A DNA stretch of 64,000 nucleotides, taken from positions 74,747,023 through 74,811,022 of the forward strand of contig NC_070604.1 of NCBI RefSeq assembly GCF_027172205.1, written 5' to 3'. The notes beneath the pieces were generated by a model. That model saw only the letters and a program-made list of their open reading frames with translations. It had not been told where the DNA came from and did no database searches. This document shows positions 1-13,043 of this stretch, one piece after another; position 1 is the stretch's first letter, and every line of letters begins with the position of its first letter. The translations under genes and the position numbers were made by a program. The stretch is from Podarcis raffonei (Eukaryota; Chordata; Lepidosauria; Squamata; Lacertidae).

Positions 1-2049
1 GTATGGAACATATAATATTAAACAATATTTCTAGGTCACCCTATAGCACTGGGCTTAAAGAGGCCCAGTGAACCAATGAAGCAAATATAGGTGCAGCGAA
101 AAATGACAAGTTTGGGTTGCTTGGTGACTGGCACTATCTGAACATAGCGGGTTACACATTCTGTTGAATTTGTGGATTGTAACCATAGATGTCCAACTTA
201 TGTAATCTTTCAGGCTTCTTTGCTCACACATCTGGAGTCATATATGTTTCTTTTGTGTATGCTTGCCAACCGTATGCCATCTTTCTCACGGCTTATCCTA
301 TTTTGTCAAATAAGCAAGAGCAACGATGTATGGATGATGAATCTCCAATGAAATTATGAGCGCTGAACATATTTGTGCCTTCAGTGTAGCATTCCAATCT
401 CCACATTTCAATCGCATGTTTAGATTCCTCTTTACTAACTAACTAGTTTTCAAATCCTGCCTTTCATGATTATAGAGCAAACATAAGGGCCGAGATACTT
501 GAAATACCATGCATATTTTTCACCTTTAAAATATGTTCATAAGAACTGTCTTCACTGCTGTCACAACTTTTAAAAAATAATAATCACAAAATTCTTAATC
601 ATAAGACATTTAATGCGTTGGCCCGTTAGAGCTAATGGGATGACCTTCAAGTCTCCCTCTTCCTGGAATTGTTTAACTATCTGCCTCATACTCCTTTTGC
701 ATGCAATTCTTCAAACACTCTCCTTCTTCTGAGAGACTGCTAAGATCAGGTGCAGAGTACCTGCCCACTGTTAATACTGTTCACTATCTTATACCTAGCT
801 CTTCACTGGTATCGATCAACTGAACATTTACTCTTACCATTTTTAACAGATGGTCTCCTCTCTGCCTTTAATTGATTGTTAATCCATCACCATTTACCTG
901 TTGTCTCGTGCCATTTGCTGACTGTAATTAATTGCCTTTTCTACATTGCCATTAATTGTCATTTATCTACAGTGTATCTCTTTTTTATATTCAGCAGCAG
1001 GAAAAGAGAAAAAAGTTTGCCTATAACAGAATCTGCCCCTTCCATTTTTACTCATTGCAGCCTCTAGGACTGCTTCCCGTATTATATTTAGGAGCATGAA
1101 AATACCCCCATGTTTCACTCCTTTTTGAAATCTAGTTCACGTGTGTGTAGTTTCACACTAGTCCTCTATTGTAGCAATTTGTATAACATAATCACTGCCC
1201 TTGTTTACCAGAGGGTGCCATCATCTGCGGTACTGTCCATAAAGAATCATTTGCAATTGCAGATCCATGATTAGCAGTCTTCCAGGAACATATGGCTGTG
1301 TTTCATAAAATTCCTTCATAGTCAAATTGAAGGACATATTTTGTGTGAAATGGCCCTCCATTGGGTGCTCAAGTAGCTATGTAGCAAGAGGAAGGATATT
1401 GCAATCACATGCTGTTAAGGTTACCATTTTGTGTCTTTGGGGGGGGGGGCACAAACATTTCTATGATTCCAGATGCAGTTTTCTCTAACGTTGGGAATGT
1501 TTAGTTTTGGCCTGAAGGCTGCTATTAATGGTGAAAACCCTGCATGAAAACGGGCTGCAATACTACAGGCTATACCCTAACATCATCTACTGGGATTTGA
1601 CAATCTTTAATCATTTAACAATGTGTATTTGGATGATGCAAGGGCAAGAAGATAAATGTGTTTGAAAAAAGAGTGAAATGTTTAAAGAAAAACATTGGAA
1701 GAACGAGTGTTGAAGTGAATTGTTTTCCTTTACTGCCATTATAAAGCCAATCAGGAGGATTATAGTACTTTGAAAATTCAGGATGAAATCCTATACTGTA
1801 CACACGTACTTTGCAATAAATCCCACTAAACTCAACAGGATTTACTACTGAGTAAACATGTACTGGATTGCATCATAAGCATGTTACCTACGTAAGTCTT
1901 ATTTTATAACATTTGGGAAAATACAGGCCCCTATCCCGAGAAGCTTGCTATCTACAATTCAAAACAGTGGAGACCAGAGAAAAATAAGAGAGATGGAGTC
2001 ACAGGAGAAGGATATGTGTTTATTTCATGTATCCACATAATTAGCCTTA
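1..2049. other. Intergenic DNA, no gene seen
   Basis: AT-rich DNA with no open frame resembling a known protein and no RNA gene. Around 1809-1875 there is a short degenerate piece (calling cards such as actgagtaaac and ggattgca) that resembles a low-copy repeat recurring at about 3768-3850, 10585-10690, 59.4 kb and 62 kb. Confidence 0.6.
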
Positions 2050-2063
2050 TTTACAGCAGGCAC

Positions 2064-2422
2064 TGGGACACGGGTGGCGCTGTGGGTAAAACCTCAGCGC
2101 CTAGGACTTGCCGATCGCATGGTCGGCGGTTCGAATCCCTGCGGCGGGGTGCGCTCCCGTCGTTCGGTCCCAGCGTCTGCCAACCTAGCAGTTCGAAAGC
2201 ACCCCTGGGTGCAAGTAGATAAATAGGGACCGCTTACCAGCGGGAAGGTAAACGGCGTTCCGTGTGCTGCGCTGGCTCGCCAGATGCAGCTTGTCACGCT
2301 GGCCATGTGACCCGGAAGTGTCTGCGGACAGCGCTGGCTCCCGGCCTCTAGAGTGAGGTGGGCGCACAACCCTAGAGTCTGGCAAGACTGGCCCGTATGG
2401 GCAAGGGTTCCTTTACCTTTAC
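2064..2422 (+). mobile_element. Sauria-type tRNA-derived SINE, full length
   Basis: A tRNA-like head carries a B box (ggttcgaatcc near 2128) after an A-box-like stretch. The body continues through the conserved block agcagttcgaaagc to a tail of ccttta repeats. The element is flanked by a 14-base target-site duplication, tttacagcaggcac, at 2050-2063 and 2423-2436. This family is known from squamate reptiles and is thought to be moved by the Bov-B (RTE) LINE, whose 3' end its tail resembles. Non-coding; short open frames inside it are not genes. Confidence 0.93.
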
Positions 2423-2446
2423 TTTACAGCAGGCACAGGGTAGCCA

Positions 2447-2574
2447 ATGTGGTGTTCTACAGATGTTGCTGATCTAATCTTTTTGTCATTCCTGGCCAAT
2501 GATCATGCTGACTGAGGCTGATGGGAGTTATAGTCGAACAACATCTGGAGGGCACCAGGTACCCCTGCAGTACC
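2447..2574. mobile_element. Short palindromic DNA element, hAT-like family
   Basis: The two halves are inverted copies: left side gttctacagatgttgctg, right side caacatctggagggcacc, around a centre reading tcctggccaatgatcatg. The same palindrome, with diverged arms, occurs at 12.9, 31.8, 40.3, 44.2 and 57.8 kb. The 44.2 kb copy has an 8-bp target duplication, which points to the hAT superfamily. This copy is old, and its edges are approximate. Confidence 0.6.
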
Positions 2575-4535
2575 ATATGACTAAGGGACTGGGCCAAAGG
2601 ACTGTATCCAACACTGCTCTTCCACTTGTGCAGAAAACTCCAGTTTACACAAGGGAACTCCGCCCTCATCTCCCCTGCATTCCCCCTTGCATCTTCAAAA
2701 TCTGCTCCAGATGGTTGGGGAACCCTCTGCATCAGATATTGGGGGTCTGAAGGAAGAGGAGAGGAAGGGGAACTCCCTATAGTGCGAAGGGAACTCTGCT
2801 TACACAGCATTGGATGCAACCCACAGAGAGAAACTGGAAGGAAGATATGAGGGAATATTCTTCTGAATATAATGTCTCTATTCCATATAATATATCAATA
2901 AGACATGAAGCCACATAATTTTAAATGGTTAAGATGAAATACTCCGAAGGAGTCTATTTTTTTGGTAGGAACACTATTTTGCACACACTGAGGCCACATG
3001 CTGCTTGATCCTTAATCTTGCACCTGTTGTTTAAGAGCAAAACAACAATTGAGCCATAACACAATGCTTTAGAGCACTTGTAGATATGATGCAAAGGCCA
3101 CCATGCTTCGGAAAAGTACTGAGATTGGGGTCAGGTGTCAAAATGCATCCAACATGAAAGTGCACCTGCAGCAATGTTGTGTGAACAGAAATGTCTCTGA
3201 GATTATGGCACTGCAGGAACTGATGCCGAAAAGCCCAGTACATTATAAAAACTTAAGAGACGGGGAGGGATTAATTGTAAGCAGCAGGGACACATTGTGT
3301 GGTGGTCCCATATTTATCGAATTCTCTTGCTAGTGAGAAAGATATGGGCTAGCTACTACTGGTGTAAAGGACTGCAGACTGAAATGGGTAAGCAATCAAA
3401 AACAAACCATAGCATTTACACTTTGGGAAACTGGTTTTTGAAAGCTGGAGCAATGTAATCCTAGTTTGGACAAAGTTTTGTTGATTATATGTAAGACATG
3501 GTCCTAGAGTCACATGAAACATCATACCCCATTGTTATTGGATAAATCCTCCCTTCCATCTGCAAACATCTTTTTAAAAGTGTAAGTTGTCCAGCCCCCA
3601 TGACAGACATCTGTGAGTTACATAAATAGTAGATTAAACAATCTCTGTTGTTAGGAGTTAATTCTGGTCATAAAGTGCTCCAGGTGAACTGGAAGGGAGA
3701 TATTGTAAATAGGTTTTGTGATGGCTACATTACATTTAAAGTACAAAATATCCAGGCAATACTGAATGATTTAGGTTACAATCCTATAAGCACATTTACC
3801 AGAAAAGTAAATCCTATTGAATGCAGTGAAATGTATTTCCATGTAACTATGTTTGGGATTGGTCTGTAAATCTGGATTAATACGGTACAAGAGTGTTCTA
3901 AGAACAAGGTTAGATTGAGTGTGACCAAAAGTTATGGCATTTCGGTTACATTAAGTAGAGTGTTCTGCAGGGAGTTTCATATATCCCATCTCTTATCTAA
4001 TCTGAAGCTTGTTTAGCAAATTGCCTGTCGGAAAGATAGGCTTTTGGTTCCCCAGTTCTGTAGTTAGGAATAGCTGTCTATTATACACACAGAGTGACTT
4101 GCAATTTTGTGGGGTTCACCAGCAATTCTGTGCTCACTTAATTAGTTTATGTCATGACTGAAAGCCTTTAAGTCAGTGTATAGGTGAACAGCTTCCAAGC
4201 CTATTTCCCACCTGCTCCTGTTGCTAATTTCTTCATTAACAAACTGTAAGAATTTATTTGTGTTTGTTTAAATTTGTATACCTGAGTTTTAATTTGTTAT
4301 CTGAAGATCACAGGGTGGTTCACAACATAAAAATATAGAACGAGAACACAAAATACATAATAAAACAAAAGCAAACCAATAACTTGATGCATGCTATTGA
4401 ATTAAGAACATTAAAAATTAAGAACATAAGAAAGTAAATATGATAGTTAAAAAACATAGAGGTTTTGCATGCAACAAAAATTCAATAAAAAGTTGGGGGG
4501 ACTCATAAGTAATAATCCACAGGAAGTTTTTGTCT
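2575..4535. other. Intergenic DNA, no gene seen
   Basis: No recognisable coding, RNA or regulatory feature. The segment near 4260-4350 (gatcacagggtggttcacaac) resembles the 3' end region of CR1/L2-type LINEs also seen near 22.1 kb and 58.0 kb. It is too short to classify firmly. Confidence 0.5.
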
Positions 4536-4553
4536 GAAACCTCTTGCTTTCTC

Positions 4554-5418
4554 GGGCACAAGACATTGGTCATGACATTATGTTTGCTGACTGGGAACAG
4601 TTATGGACCACCGGTATAAAGTTTACGGCATGTAATGCCTTAAGAGAGAATATTATGAAAATGATTTATAGGTGGTACATGACCCCAGTCAAGCTTGCAA
4701 AAATCTATCATTTGCCCAATAATAAATGCTGGAAATGCAATGAAATGGAAGGTACTTTCTACCACCTTTGGTGGACGTGCCCAAGGATTAAGGTCTTCTG
4801 GGAAATGATCTATAATGAAATTAAGAAGGTTCTTAAGTGTACCTTTCATAAGAAACCAGAGGCTTTTCTCCTGGGCATGGTGGGCCAATTGGTGTCAAGG
4901 AAAGATAGGACGTTCTTTATGTATGCTACAACAGCAGCAAGAGTTCTTTTAGCAAAGTATTGGAAGACACAGGAACTACCCACGCTGGAAGAGTGGCAGA
5001 CGAAGGTGATAGACTACATGGGACTGGCTGAGATGACTGGCAGAATCCGTGACCAAGGAAAAGAGACGGTGGAAGAAGATTGGAAGAAATATAAAGTTTA
5101 TCTTAAGAACTGTTGTAAAATTAATGAGTGCTAAAATGTCATGGGTAATGTAAAACAGAATTGCAGTGGTAAATGATTGGGTAAGAGAAGAAGGATTAAA
5201 GAAAGTGAATTATAAGTTAATTGAAATCAGGGGTTGCTGGAAAATTTTAAAACAGGGATGCAGAAAAGGGAGGCATGGGGAAATCGGTGAAATAAGGCTT
5301 AAGAAAAAGAGGTTATGAAATTATACGTGTTTATATGTTTGTTTGTCTATGTATTGTGAGTTGTAATGTGTTTAATTCATGTTGGAAAACTAATAAAAAA
5401 TTTATTAAAAAAAAAAAA
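4554..5418 (+). mobile_element. LINE-1 (L1), 5'-truncated, 3' end of ORF2
   Basis: An open frame of about 190 codons (to a TAA at 5132-5134) encodes the C-terminus of L1 ORF2p. It carries the typical CCHC-like knuckle CWKC...H..WWTCP and flanking WYMTPVKLAKIY and VFWEMIYNEI. A short 3' UTR, an AATAAA-like signal and a poly(A) tail follow. An 18-base target-site duplication, gaaacctcttgctttctc, lies at 4536-4553 and 5419-5436, so both edges are exact. The copy lacks endonuclease and reverse transcriptase and cannot move by itself. The open frame and perfect duplication suggest a fairly recent insertion. It is a close relative of the copy at 56064-57180. Confidence 0.95.
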
Positions 5419-5436
5419 GAAACCTCTTGCTTTCTC

Positions 5437-6133
5437 ACAAATGAGTAATGGGGCAAAAAGCTCTGCACTGCAATATTAACCCACTGCAGTAGACAGGAAA
5501 ATGAAACTTCAGTTGGTTATTATGGTTTCCTGTTGTGGCTTTCACTTGTGCATTGATTTATTCTTGTCTGAAAATTTCGAAGGCAATCTGGATTGCTTAC
5601 TTGACGTTATCATTTACCTCTTCTTTTCAGTTGATTCAAAAGCGCCATGAACTAAATGGTTTTAATGGCAAATGGAAACAGAGAAGATGCCGTTCTCATT
5701 TAGTTATTCCTTATACACATGTGCACATATTACAATCCATAAACTTATTCTAATAGCATGATTGGGTAACCTTGCATTCCTTACTGTCAGAATTGCTGAA
5801 GACAGTGGTGGGCAAAGCTATATTATTCTGCACTAAGAAAATAAATTTTTAAGTCCACTTCATCTGTATTCTGACTCCTGTATAAATTGCAAATCTGCAT
5901 ATATTTCCATATTTTGCATAATTTATTCTCTGCTTATAAGAAGGAACACTGAGTTATGCAGGTTACTGAAGCCCCACTTCTGAACACTGCATAACTTGTT
6001 CAACTTCCCATGCAAGATTCTGAGATTCCATTGCCCATACACTCTCCCTCCAACCCTATGGGCTTGAAACAGATCTTTATAAAATGAAAGTGGATCTTTT
6101 TGGATGTTCAGTCCTGTGCCTGGAACCAAATTA
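5437..6133. other. Intergenic DNA, nothing recognised
   Basis: AT-rich stretch between the L1 copy and the first TA-flanked MITE. No coding, RNA or repeat feature could be supported. Confidence 0.5.
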
Positions 6134-6356
6134 CAGTGGAACCTCTGGTTGCGGACGTAATCCATGACGGAGGCACGTCCGCAACCCGCAGTGTTCACAT
6201 CCTGAAGCGCCACATCTGTGCAGGTGCCGGTGCAATTCGGCGCTTTGGCGCACGCAGCAAAACCCGGAAGTAACCTGTTCCGGTACTTCTGGGTTTCCCA
6301 CGGTCCGTAACCCCAAAACACGTAACCTGAAGCGTCCGTAACATGAGGTATGACTG
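6134..6356. mobile_element. TA-flanked MITE (Tigger/pogo-like termini), gttgcgga subgroup
   Basis: Left end cagtggaacctctggttg and right end catgaggtatgactg are inverted copies of each other, and TA lies on both outer sides (6132-6133, 6357-6358). The interior is a long imperfect foldback (ggttgcggacg against cgtccgtaac). There is no transposase frame, so this is a non-autonomous element. TA duplication and CAGTGG..CCTC termini fit the Tc1/mariner superfamily, pogo/Tigger branch; this placement is inference from the ends only. Confidence 0.8.
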
Positions 6357-6691
6357 TATGTGATTATGTTTACATTGAATACATGGCATCTTAATGGCAG
6401 AAGTGTCTGGGCGCTGATGGCGCAGAAATTCTTTTTCATCTGTGTAATTTTGTCCCATGTATCCAATGGACAGCCTGGTCCTACAGCTGAAGTGAAGAGA
6501 GGTAGGTTTGTGCATAAGCATGGAGAGTCCTGAAAGAAAAGGAATTTGCATATTACTTTACAGGGAACACTTAGTTTTGCTTAGTTTTTTATGGGTTCAA
6601 TGCCCGTTTTTACATTGAAATACTCAAAACAGAAAGTGAAGATTTGGAGAAGCTCGCAAAATGCACGATTCATTAATCATGTTTATTTAGA

Positions 6692-6896
6692 ATTTGATTA
6701 CCTTGGGTTACAGCCGCTTCAGGTTGCGTTTTTCGGGTTGTGGACTGCCAAAACCCGGAAGTACTGGAACGGGTTACATCTGGGTTTCGGTGTTCATGCA
6801 TGTGAAGAAGCGCCGAATCGCAACCTGCGCGTGCGCAGACGTGGGTTGCGAACGTGCATCCCGCATGGATCACGTTCGCAACGCGAGCGTCCACTG
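6692..6896. mobile_element. TA-flanked MITE, second copy of the gttgcg subgroup, left end decayed
   Basis: The right end gagcgtccactg is followed by TA (6897-6898). The left end survives only as taccttgggttaca. The interior shares cgggttgtggactgcc and aaacccggaagta with the copies at 6134 and 32280. It is GC-rich against its AT-rich surroundings and has no coding capacity. Confidence 0.7.
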
Positions 6897-7691
6897 TATT
6901 AAAAATTTTACATTAAAATTAGAAAGTTGATTTAAAATCTAAGAGCACATTTCTTAAGATTACAAATAATTTACTATTTTAATACAAAAGGAACTGACTA
7001 TACAAGAGATTCCTCAGCCACATAAATTTGTATCTCATGCCAGCTTTATAGTCTGTCATGTTAATCCAGATAGCTAAATTCTGCTTCCTCAATGGTTCCT
7101 GGCAGATTTCAACACGTTGTGAACTATTGGTTTTATATATTCCAGATTTAGAAGACAGTGGGAAGGAGGACCACATCTAGGATGTCCTTATCAGGCTGCT
7201 GCTATTGATACTGTGAAGCAAGCCTTGCAAAAGGAAGTCCATTAGATGCTAGGAAACTTGGGAATATATGGATAGTAGCTTTATTAGCGCATAATCAAAG
7301 AACTGCAGTCTATTCTAAAAGACAATCTATCCTTCTCACATGACTTGAATATCCTTACTTAAAGACAATTGCCCAAACTGAAGAAACTATGTACCAGCAA
7401 CAATGGCCCACTCAACAGGGATGCATATTTAGGCCCAGCAATTGCTCCTGTAATAAGGAGGTGGCAGCAGCGGGGGTAAGGAATGGAGATGGACCATTTT
7501 CTGTTCTGCCTCAAGTGTCAGAAACATCCTGGGCCAGCCCTGTATATGCCCACTTGAAACTATCAGATTTAGGATCAGTAGAGACTGGGAGGAGCAAGCT
7601 CAATATGGAAAGTAACTGTTCCTTGTTAATGTTTATATGTTAATCTGGGCTACCAGTTCAATACCAGTACTGAGTGATCAACTCTGCACAT
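6897..7691. other. Intergenic DNA, nothing recognised
   Basis: No gene, RNA or clear repeat could be supported here; short open frames show no protein-like features. Confidence 0.5.
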
Positions 7692-7699
7692 GCTCTGAT

Positions 7700-8103
7700 C
7701 AGCGGCGGAGCATATGCCCTCGCTGCACAGGGTGGGCATGCTCCCGAGGGGGGTGGGGTGCTGAGGGTGCCCTCCCAGGCGCGGGATAGCCGCTCAGGTG
7801 CCCAGAGCAGTGCACTCACCCTGCAGCCAGAGGCAGAGCAAGCCACCCATGGGGCGGAGCCAGCCGCCAATGACGGACATTCGGCGCACCACCTGCCCGC
7901 GACTCCCAAGCCTCCCCCAGCTGTCAAAATGAAGGGGGAAGGGGGGAATGCCGCCGGCAAAGTGGCACAGCTCCCCCCTTCCTCCGACAGCTCGGGGTAG
8001 GCTTGGGAGTCGCGGGTGGGTGGTGCGCTGAATGTCCCCCCCCCCCCCAGGGCTGACACCTGGGGCGGACTGCTCCCACTGCACCTCCCTTCCTCCATCA
8101 CTG
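7700..8103. mobile_element. GC-rich foldback hAT-type element, non-autonomous
   Basis: A 404-bp GC-rich block sits in AT-rich DNA. An exact 8-bp duplication, gctctgat, lies at 7692-7699 and 8104-8111. The ends are related inverted repeats: cagcggcggagc on the left, and cagtgatggagg when the right end is reverse-complemented. Internally, about 50-base arms at 7876-7931 and 7986-8036 are inverted copies (gcgactcccaagcct against aggcttgggagtcgc). The 8-bp duplication and CAG start fit hAT. Long open frames on both strands here reflect GC content and show no protein-like features. Confidence 0.8.
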
Positions 8104-8111
8104 GCTCTGAT

Positions 8112-11100
8112 TGGATCTTTTGCCTCCTGGCAGTCCTCCTCTGCCCAGTCTCCTGTCTAGACATGTATGCGTAAAATTTGCCAATGGACAACAGGCACAA
8201 AAGCTGATGATAGAAATGTATTTGTTTTAAAGGTTCCATTAAGCTCTTTATTGTATTAGTAAATAAACAAGAGTTATGGTTTTTAGGAACTAAAAAGGCC
8301 AACATTTAAATTGAATGTACACATTTCCCTCCCCCCTTCAAAACTTTACAAATAAGTACATTAAAAAATAACCAAACCTTTTATATCATATGTGCTTGAG
8401 ACAAACAGCCTGGTTCCAAATTTCTAGATTTCAAGCACATAGAAAAAGAAGGTGTACTTACAGGTCAGGCTGCACAATGTGGTGAAGCATGATTTTATTT
8501 TATGCTGACATGGCAGGGTCATCATAAAAGAATCACAACAGGATATGCTGAGGCAAAAGTCAGGAATTGAGATGCCACGGATGAATCCTGACATCAGCTT
8601 TTTGCAGGTGTTGTAAGCACTATGGTAGGTGAGTGTCTCGCAAACTGATTCAGACTAGTGAACACCAACAAACCAAGCAATCAAGGGGAAAGATGGGGTT
8701 GATCTGTTTCAATGTGGACTACTAACAGGGTAACATAGGGCAGAGGGAATTAGGAGAGCTACTGCATCTAAACAGAAATGGTAGCCCAAAATCCCTGCAA
8801 CAGGGATTTGTTCAGTATTTTCTGTTTTAGACACTACTAGCTACTGCTGCTCCTAGTAGCAATGTTTGGAAGCTCCAGTGTCAGAAATTCTGTTCTATAT
8901 CTTTGTTGCAGTGATGAGCAATCTCAGCTGGCATTAGAATGGAGGTGCAAGAGTTAAGTACACTGATTTTAAGTGGTACTGTGATTCCCAGATTAAATGG
9001 TGGGCTGCAAATTAATAGTGCCTGTGAAAGCCTTCTCACGAGCTGAATGTGTCATGCTGCCAGCAGAGGATACCGGCAATTTTGCAGCATAATGAGCTAA
9101 AGAAGTTTCACTTCTGGTCAAAGGTTTGAACGGGCAGGTATGTCAGGATCATCCAAAAATGTACATCATACCAAGACACTGGTGAGGTGCAAAATGAGGC
9201 CCTTAATGAACATAGCTACCAGTTGTTTTACAAATGGGAAAAATCAAACAGAAAACATATAGCTCTTTGGTTATGTCAATTCTTCATCTAGCTAATAATT
9301 TAACTTCGTTTTTTAAAAAAACCTTTTCTTTTAAAAGGAATTGCTTTTAACTGCACAAACACATATTTCATGAACTACTCCGAAACTGATATTTTAAACA
9401 GCAAAAATCAATAAAACTTGGAAGCATGCACTAGCAACAAAATACTTTCTGGCTATTTGTACTAATTGCCTAGTAAGGCATCCCCACCCTCTCATGGCTT
9501 GTTACCAGAAATAGACCTTACTATGCCTTAGTTGCTTTATAAAGGGGGGTGCAGGAAGAAGCAACATTTACATTTATTTGTCTCAGAGGGCTGCTGAGCC
9601 GTAATTAATTAATTCTTGGTGGGGACTTTTCGTTCTTCAAAAACCAGGTGCCTTACATATGCCTGCATATTTTGAAGATTTTCATATCAGCTAATTAGAA
9701 CAGTGGGACACATACTATGCTACTGGTTCTAAATATCATTTTTTGATCATACATTACTGTCATTAAACTAAATGTTTAGCTTGAATCAATTTAGAAATCA
9801 TCCTACATTTGGTGAAATAAAATTACTTTGGGTAGAGTATTTACTTTCCCAGTGTTATCAGTATCATAGAAATCCCAAATGGTATATTATATATCTGCAA
9901 CTCTGTTGCAGGGTGCTTTATTTTTGAGCAGTTAATATACTTTTGAGTGAAGTGAAATGAGCTATTCACATACATCTGGGGCTGGTTCAACTAAATTGTT
10001 GAATGAGCAGAACAAGGTCCGCTCACACAACTGGCCTTTTTGTCCTGTCCTTCCCCCACGCCCCCTAAATCTCCTCTGGTGGGTTGAGGGAAAACCCAGA
10101 ACAGGCAGGGTGGGGGGTGTGGAGTCCCACTGCATGAGCAGAACTTTTTGCTCCTGTACACTCCATTGAACATTATGCTGAGTTCCTCCCAGGGATATGC
10201 ACAAGTAGCTTGATGAACTGAAGCCAAGGCTTGTCAGGAACATTTTGAAACCATAAAAACAGCATCTATGGCTGTGTACATATTACTGTACTGTCTTAAA
10301 ATGCAGTGAAGTTGTTCATTTTTCTCAAAACACAGTATTTAATAAGAAAGAACAGGATATGGGGTGGATATGAATTGCTACTAACATCATGGGTTCACCA
10401 TTTCTCAAACAAGTCATGGAAGTACACTGGAGGCAAAGTAGTATGTATTTTGAATCCCAGTTCACTTTTTTTGGGGGGGGGGGCTCTGGAAACTGACCTA
10501 TACTGAGTCAGACTATTGGTCTGTCATCTTCAATTGCTATTTTATAATTTTGCTTTTTTTTGCAGTTGGTAAATAAATCTACTTGAATTAGGCTGGAATC
10601 CTAACTCCACTTAACTGAGAGTTAACTCCACTGGATTCAAAAGGACTTAATTCTGAGCATACATGGTTAGGATTGTGCTGTAAGTTGTGATTCTTTTGGC
10701 ATACCATTATATAATTGTTTGCAACTCATGGGAATGGGCGTGAAATGAGAAATAACTAAATTTAAAACCCCAGGGCTTTTTATAGCTGGCCCATTAATTT
10801 CAACAGGCTTAGGCTGCAATCCAATACTCAATTTTAAGTGAAGGATGCTCTACTCAACTCAATGGCCCTTCTTATTACTCATGTCAGTGACTGCGCTTTA
10901 GGCATCTAACTTTGCATAGGATTTATATGGCTCTAAACACATACCGTATATAGGGTCTCAATGCAATTGATATGAATTACACGTGTAGAGTTAGGAAGCT
11001 GAAGGCCATCAAATATATTAGTTATATAATTCTCATTGGTGTAATAAAGCTCACCCCCCCCCATATTGGAAAACCACATGTTAAATCTAATTAGCTGGCT

Positions 11101-12921
11101 TAAATGATACTTTGATGCATGTAATCTACACAACAAAGGAGGATGGGTTAATTTTGCAAGGGCAAGTTTTTATTTCCTAGTTTGTGTTAACACTGTCCAA
11201 ACATGTCAGTCTTTTACTTCAACAGGTGTTTTCCCTAGTACAGAGAGCAACAGCAGAATTAAATGTATTTTTCTCCCTTTCCTGAAAAATCTAACTTCTC
11301 TTTTAAACTGATTGAGGGGATGGAACGGGGAAAGTTCACAGAAGCTGAGGAGTATCTGGTTGGGAACAAACTATCCCCCAGATATGAGGATTTTTTTTTA
11401 TGACTGACCAAATGAGAAAGGGAAAGACATTGGCAAAAGTGCAGGAGCACACCATAACAATTCAAAGTAGACAAAGCACTGAGGGTAAAAAATGAAAGTG
11501 ACATATGGAGAGAAATACTGCGCATAGATGTATATATGCTAGTATAGCAACATCTGAAGCAAGATAGACAACTGTTTTTTTTAAAAAAAGTATATTGTGG
11601 GTACAACAGAAAACTGGTATAATTGAGAGAACTGTTATCTCTAGATACAAATGCTATGGGAAAAACAGGGAAGTTGTTGCTTCTTCATCCCAGAATCATA
11701 GTGTGTAACCTGGGAGGGATTTACTCAGCCTGCAATCTCCTTCTTGTAACTGTGTCTACAAGCTGACCTCATCAATACTGTATTTATGTAATACTGTTTT
11801 ATGTAATATTTAGTCTGATGAGTTATGGAGAAAACAAAAGCTTGTCACACTTTAGTGACAATTTTGGTTGGTTCTAATAAAGATTATGTGGATTTTGGAG
11901 TTTTATTCTTTTCGTGAACCAACATGGCAACATTTGCTTTTTAGGTGCAGTGAGGACTATAAACAAAGCCCCCCCCCCATCTTACCCATTTACTATGCCC
12001 GACTGCAAGGGAGATCACAGGACATTGGCACAAAGCAAAACAGTAAGAGAGTTTGTAAGTTATTTCAGGTGTACTGCTGACTCTAATTCCAGAAAACCTG
12101 TTGAGTGAGTATCTATCTTTGAAAGGTACTTTCTGGCCTTTAAATTCAGTGACCCAGAAATCTGATCCTGATCCGAGTTCTGAAGTCATTTCATTGTACA
12201 TGTTAACATTACAAATGTGCAACATTTATTCTGGTTGTAAGATTACTGAGAAATTATGCAGGCACTGAATAGCAGAGGAAAATTAGTTGTGACGACCAGT
12301 GAGAGCCAGTGGTAAGTTGAAGCTATATTACAGAATTATGGAAATGATTGGAAGTAGCTGACACATCCTTCAGGTGAGAGTAGGGTATGAAAAAATAGTT
12401 GAGGAGCAAAATTACTGACAATGCTGCAGACCCCGTAAGACCCAGTCATGTGTCTACTGAAGCTGTTAAGTTTCTGGATAAGCAGACGATCATTTTTTCA
12501 AGTTTATCTCTACACCAATGAGGACTAGGGCCTGACCTTTATATTTGGCACAAGATATTCTGTCACCACACCATGTACTAGAAAATAAGTTCCAGTACTG
12601 TATAGTGTTGGCAAAGGAATTCAATAAATTTTAGATATGAGCCTACCTCAGCTAAGCTTAAGTGGATCCTTTTAGAGCACTGTGGCAGTTGGTTAAATAC
12701 ATATATAAATAGCAAATAACTAAAAGGACAGGCCCTCAACTCATCCTTTCCTTGATTTTATATTGGCTTTCAGATACTTCTGATTATTTGAACTATCCCT
12801 TCCAGCCGTTATGGATTTTATGGTAATTTCTGCATCTTTTAGAAATGAAATTCCTTAAAAAGAAAACAAGGTATAACTTTACAGATTATAATAGTGCAAT
12901 AAAATCTACATAAGCCTTAGA
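8112..12921. other. Intergenic DNA, no gene seen
   Basis: AT-rich stretch with no credible coding frame. A fragment at about 10480-10530 (cctatactgagtcagac) matches the reverse complement of the 3' part of the tRNA-Ala-like SINE at 49.6 kb. Around 10585-10690 is a degenerate copy of the short repeat seen at 1.8 kb. Several G or C runs (10476-10485, 11052-11059) are simple sequence. Confidence 0.5.
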
Positions 12922-13043
12922 GTAGTGGTGGGAATCTGTGGCCCTTCAGATGTTGCTGGACAACAACTCTTGTTATCCCTGGCTAGTGGCTGGGGATGAA
13001 GTCCAGCAACATCTGCAGGGCCACAGATTTTCCTCCCCTTGGG
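12922..13043. mobile_element. Short palindromic DNA element, hAT-like family
   Basis: The left arm aatctgtggcccttcag and right arm ctgcagggccacagatt are inverted copies. Inside them cagatgttgctggacaac and gtccagcaacatctg are also inverted copies. The target duplication is not cleanly readable (cttagag against gttagaa). Same family as 44182-44316. Confidence 0.7.

Noticed and set aside
7658-8305. 215-codon minus-strand open frame
   Set aside because: It lies mostly within the GC-rich hAT-type foldback element and reads through its repeats; no protein-like features.
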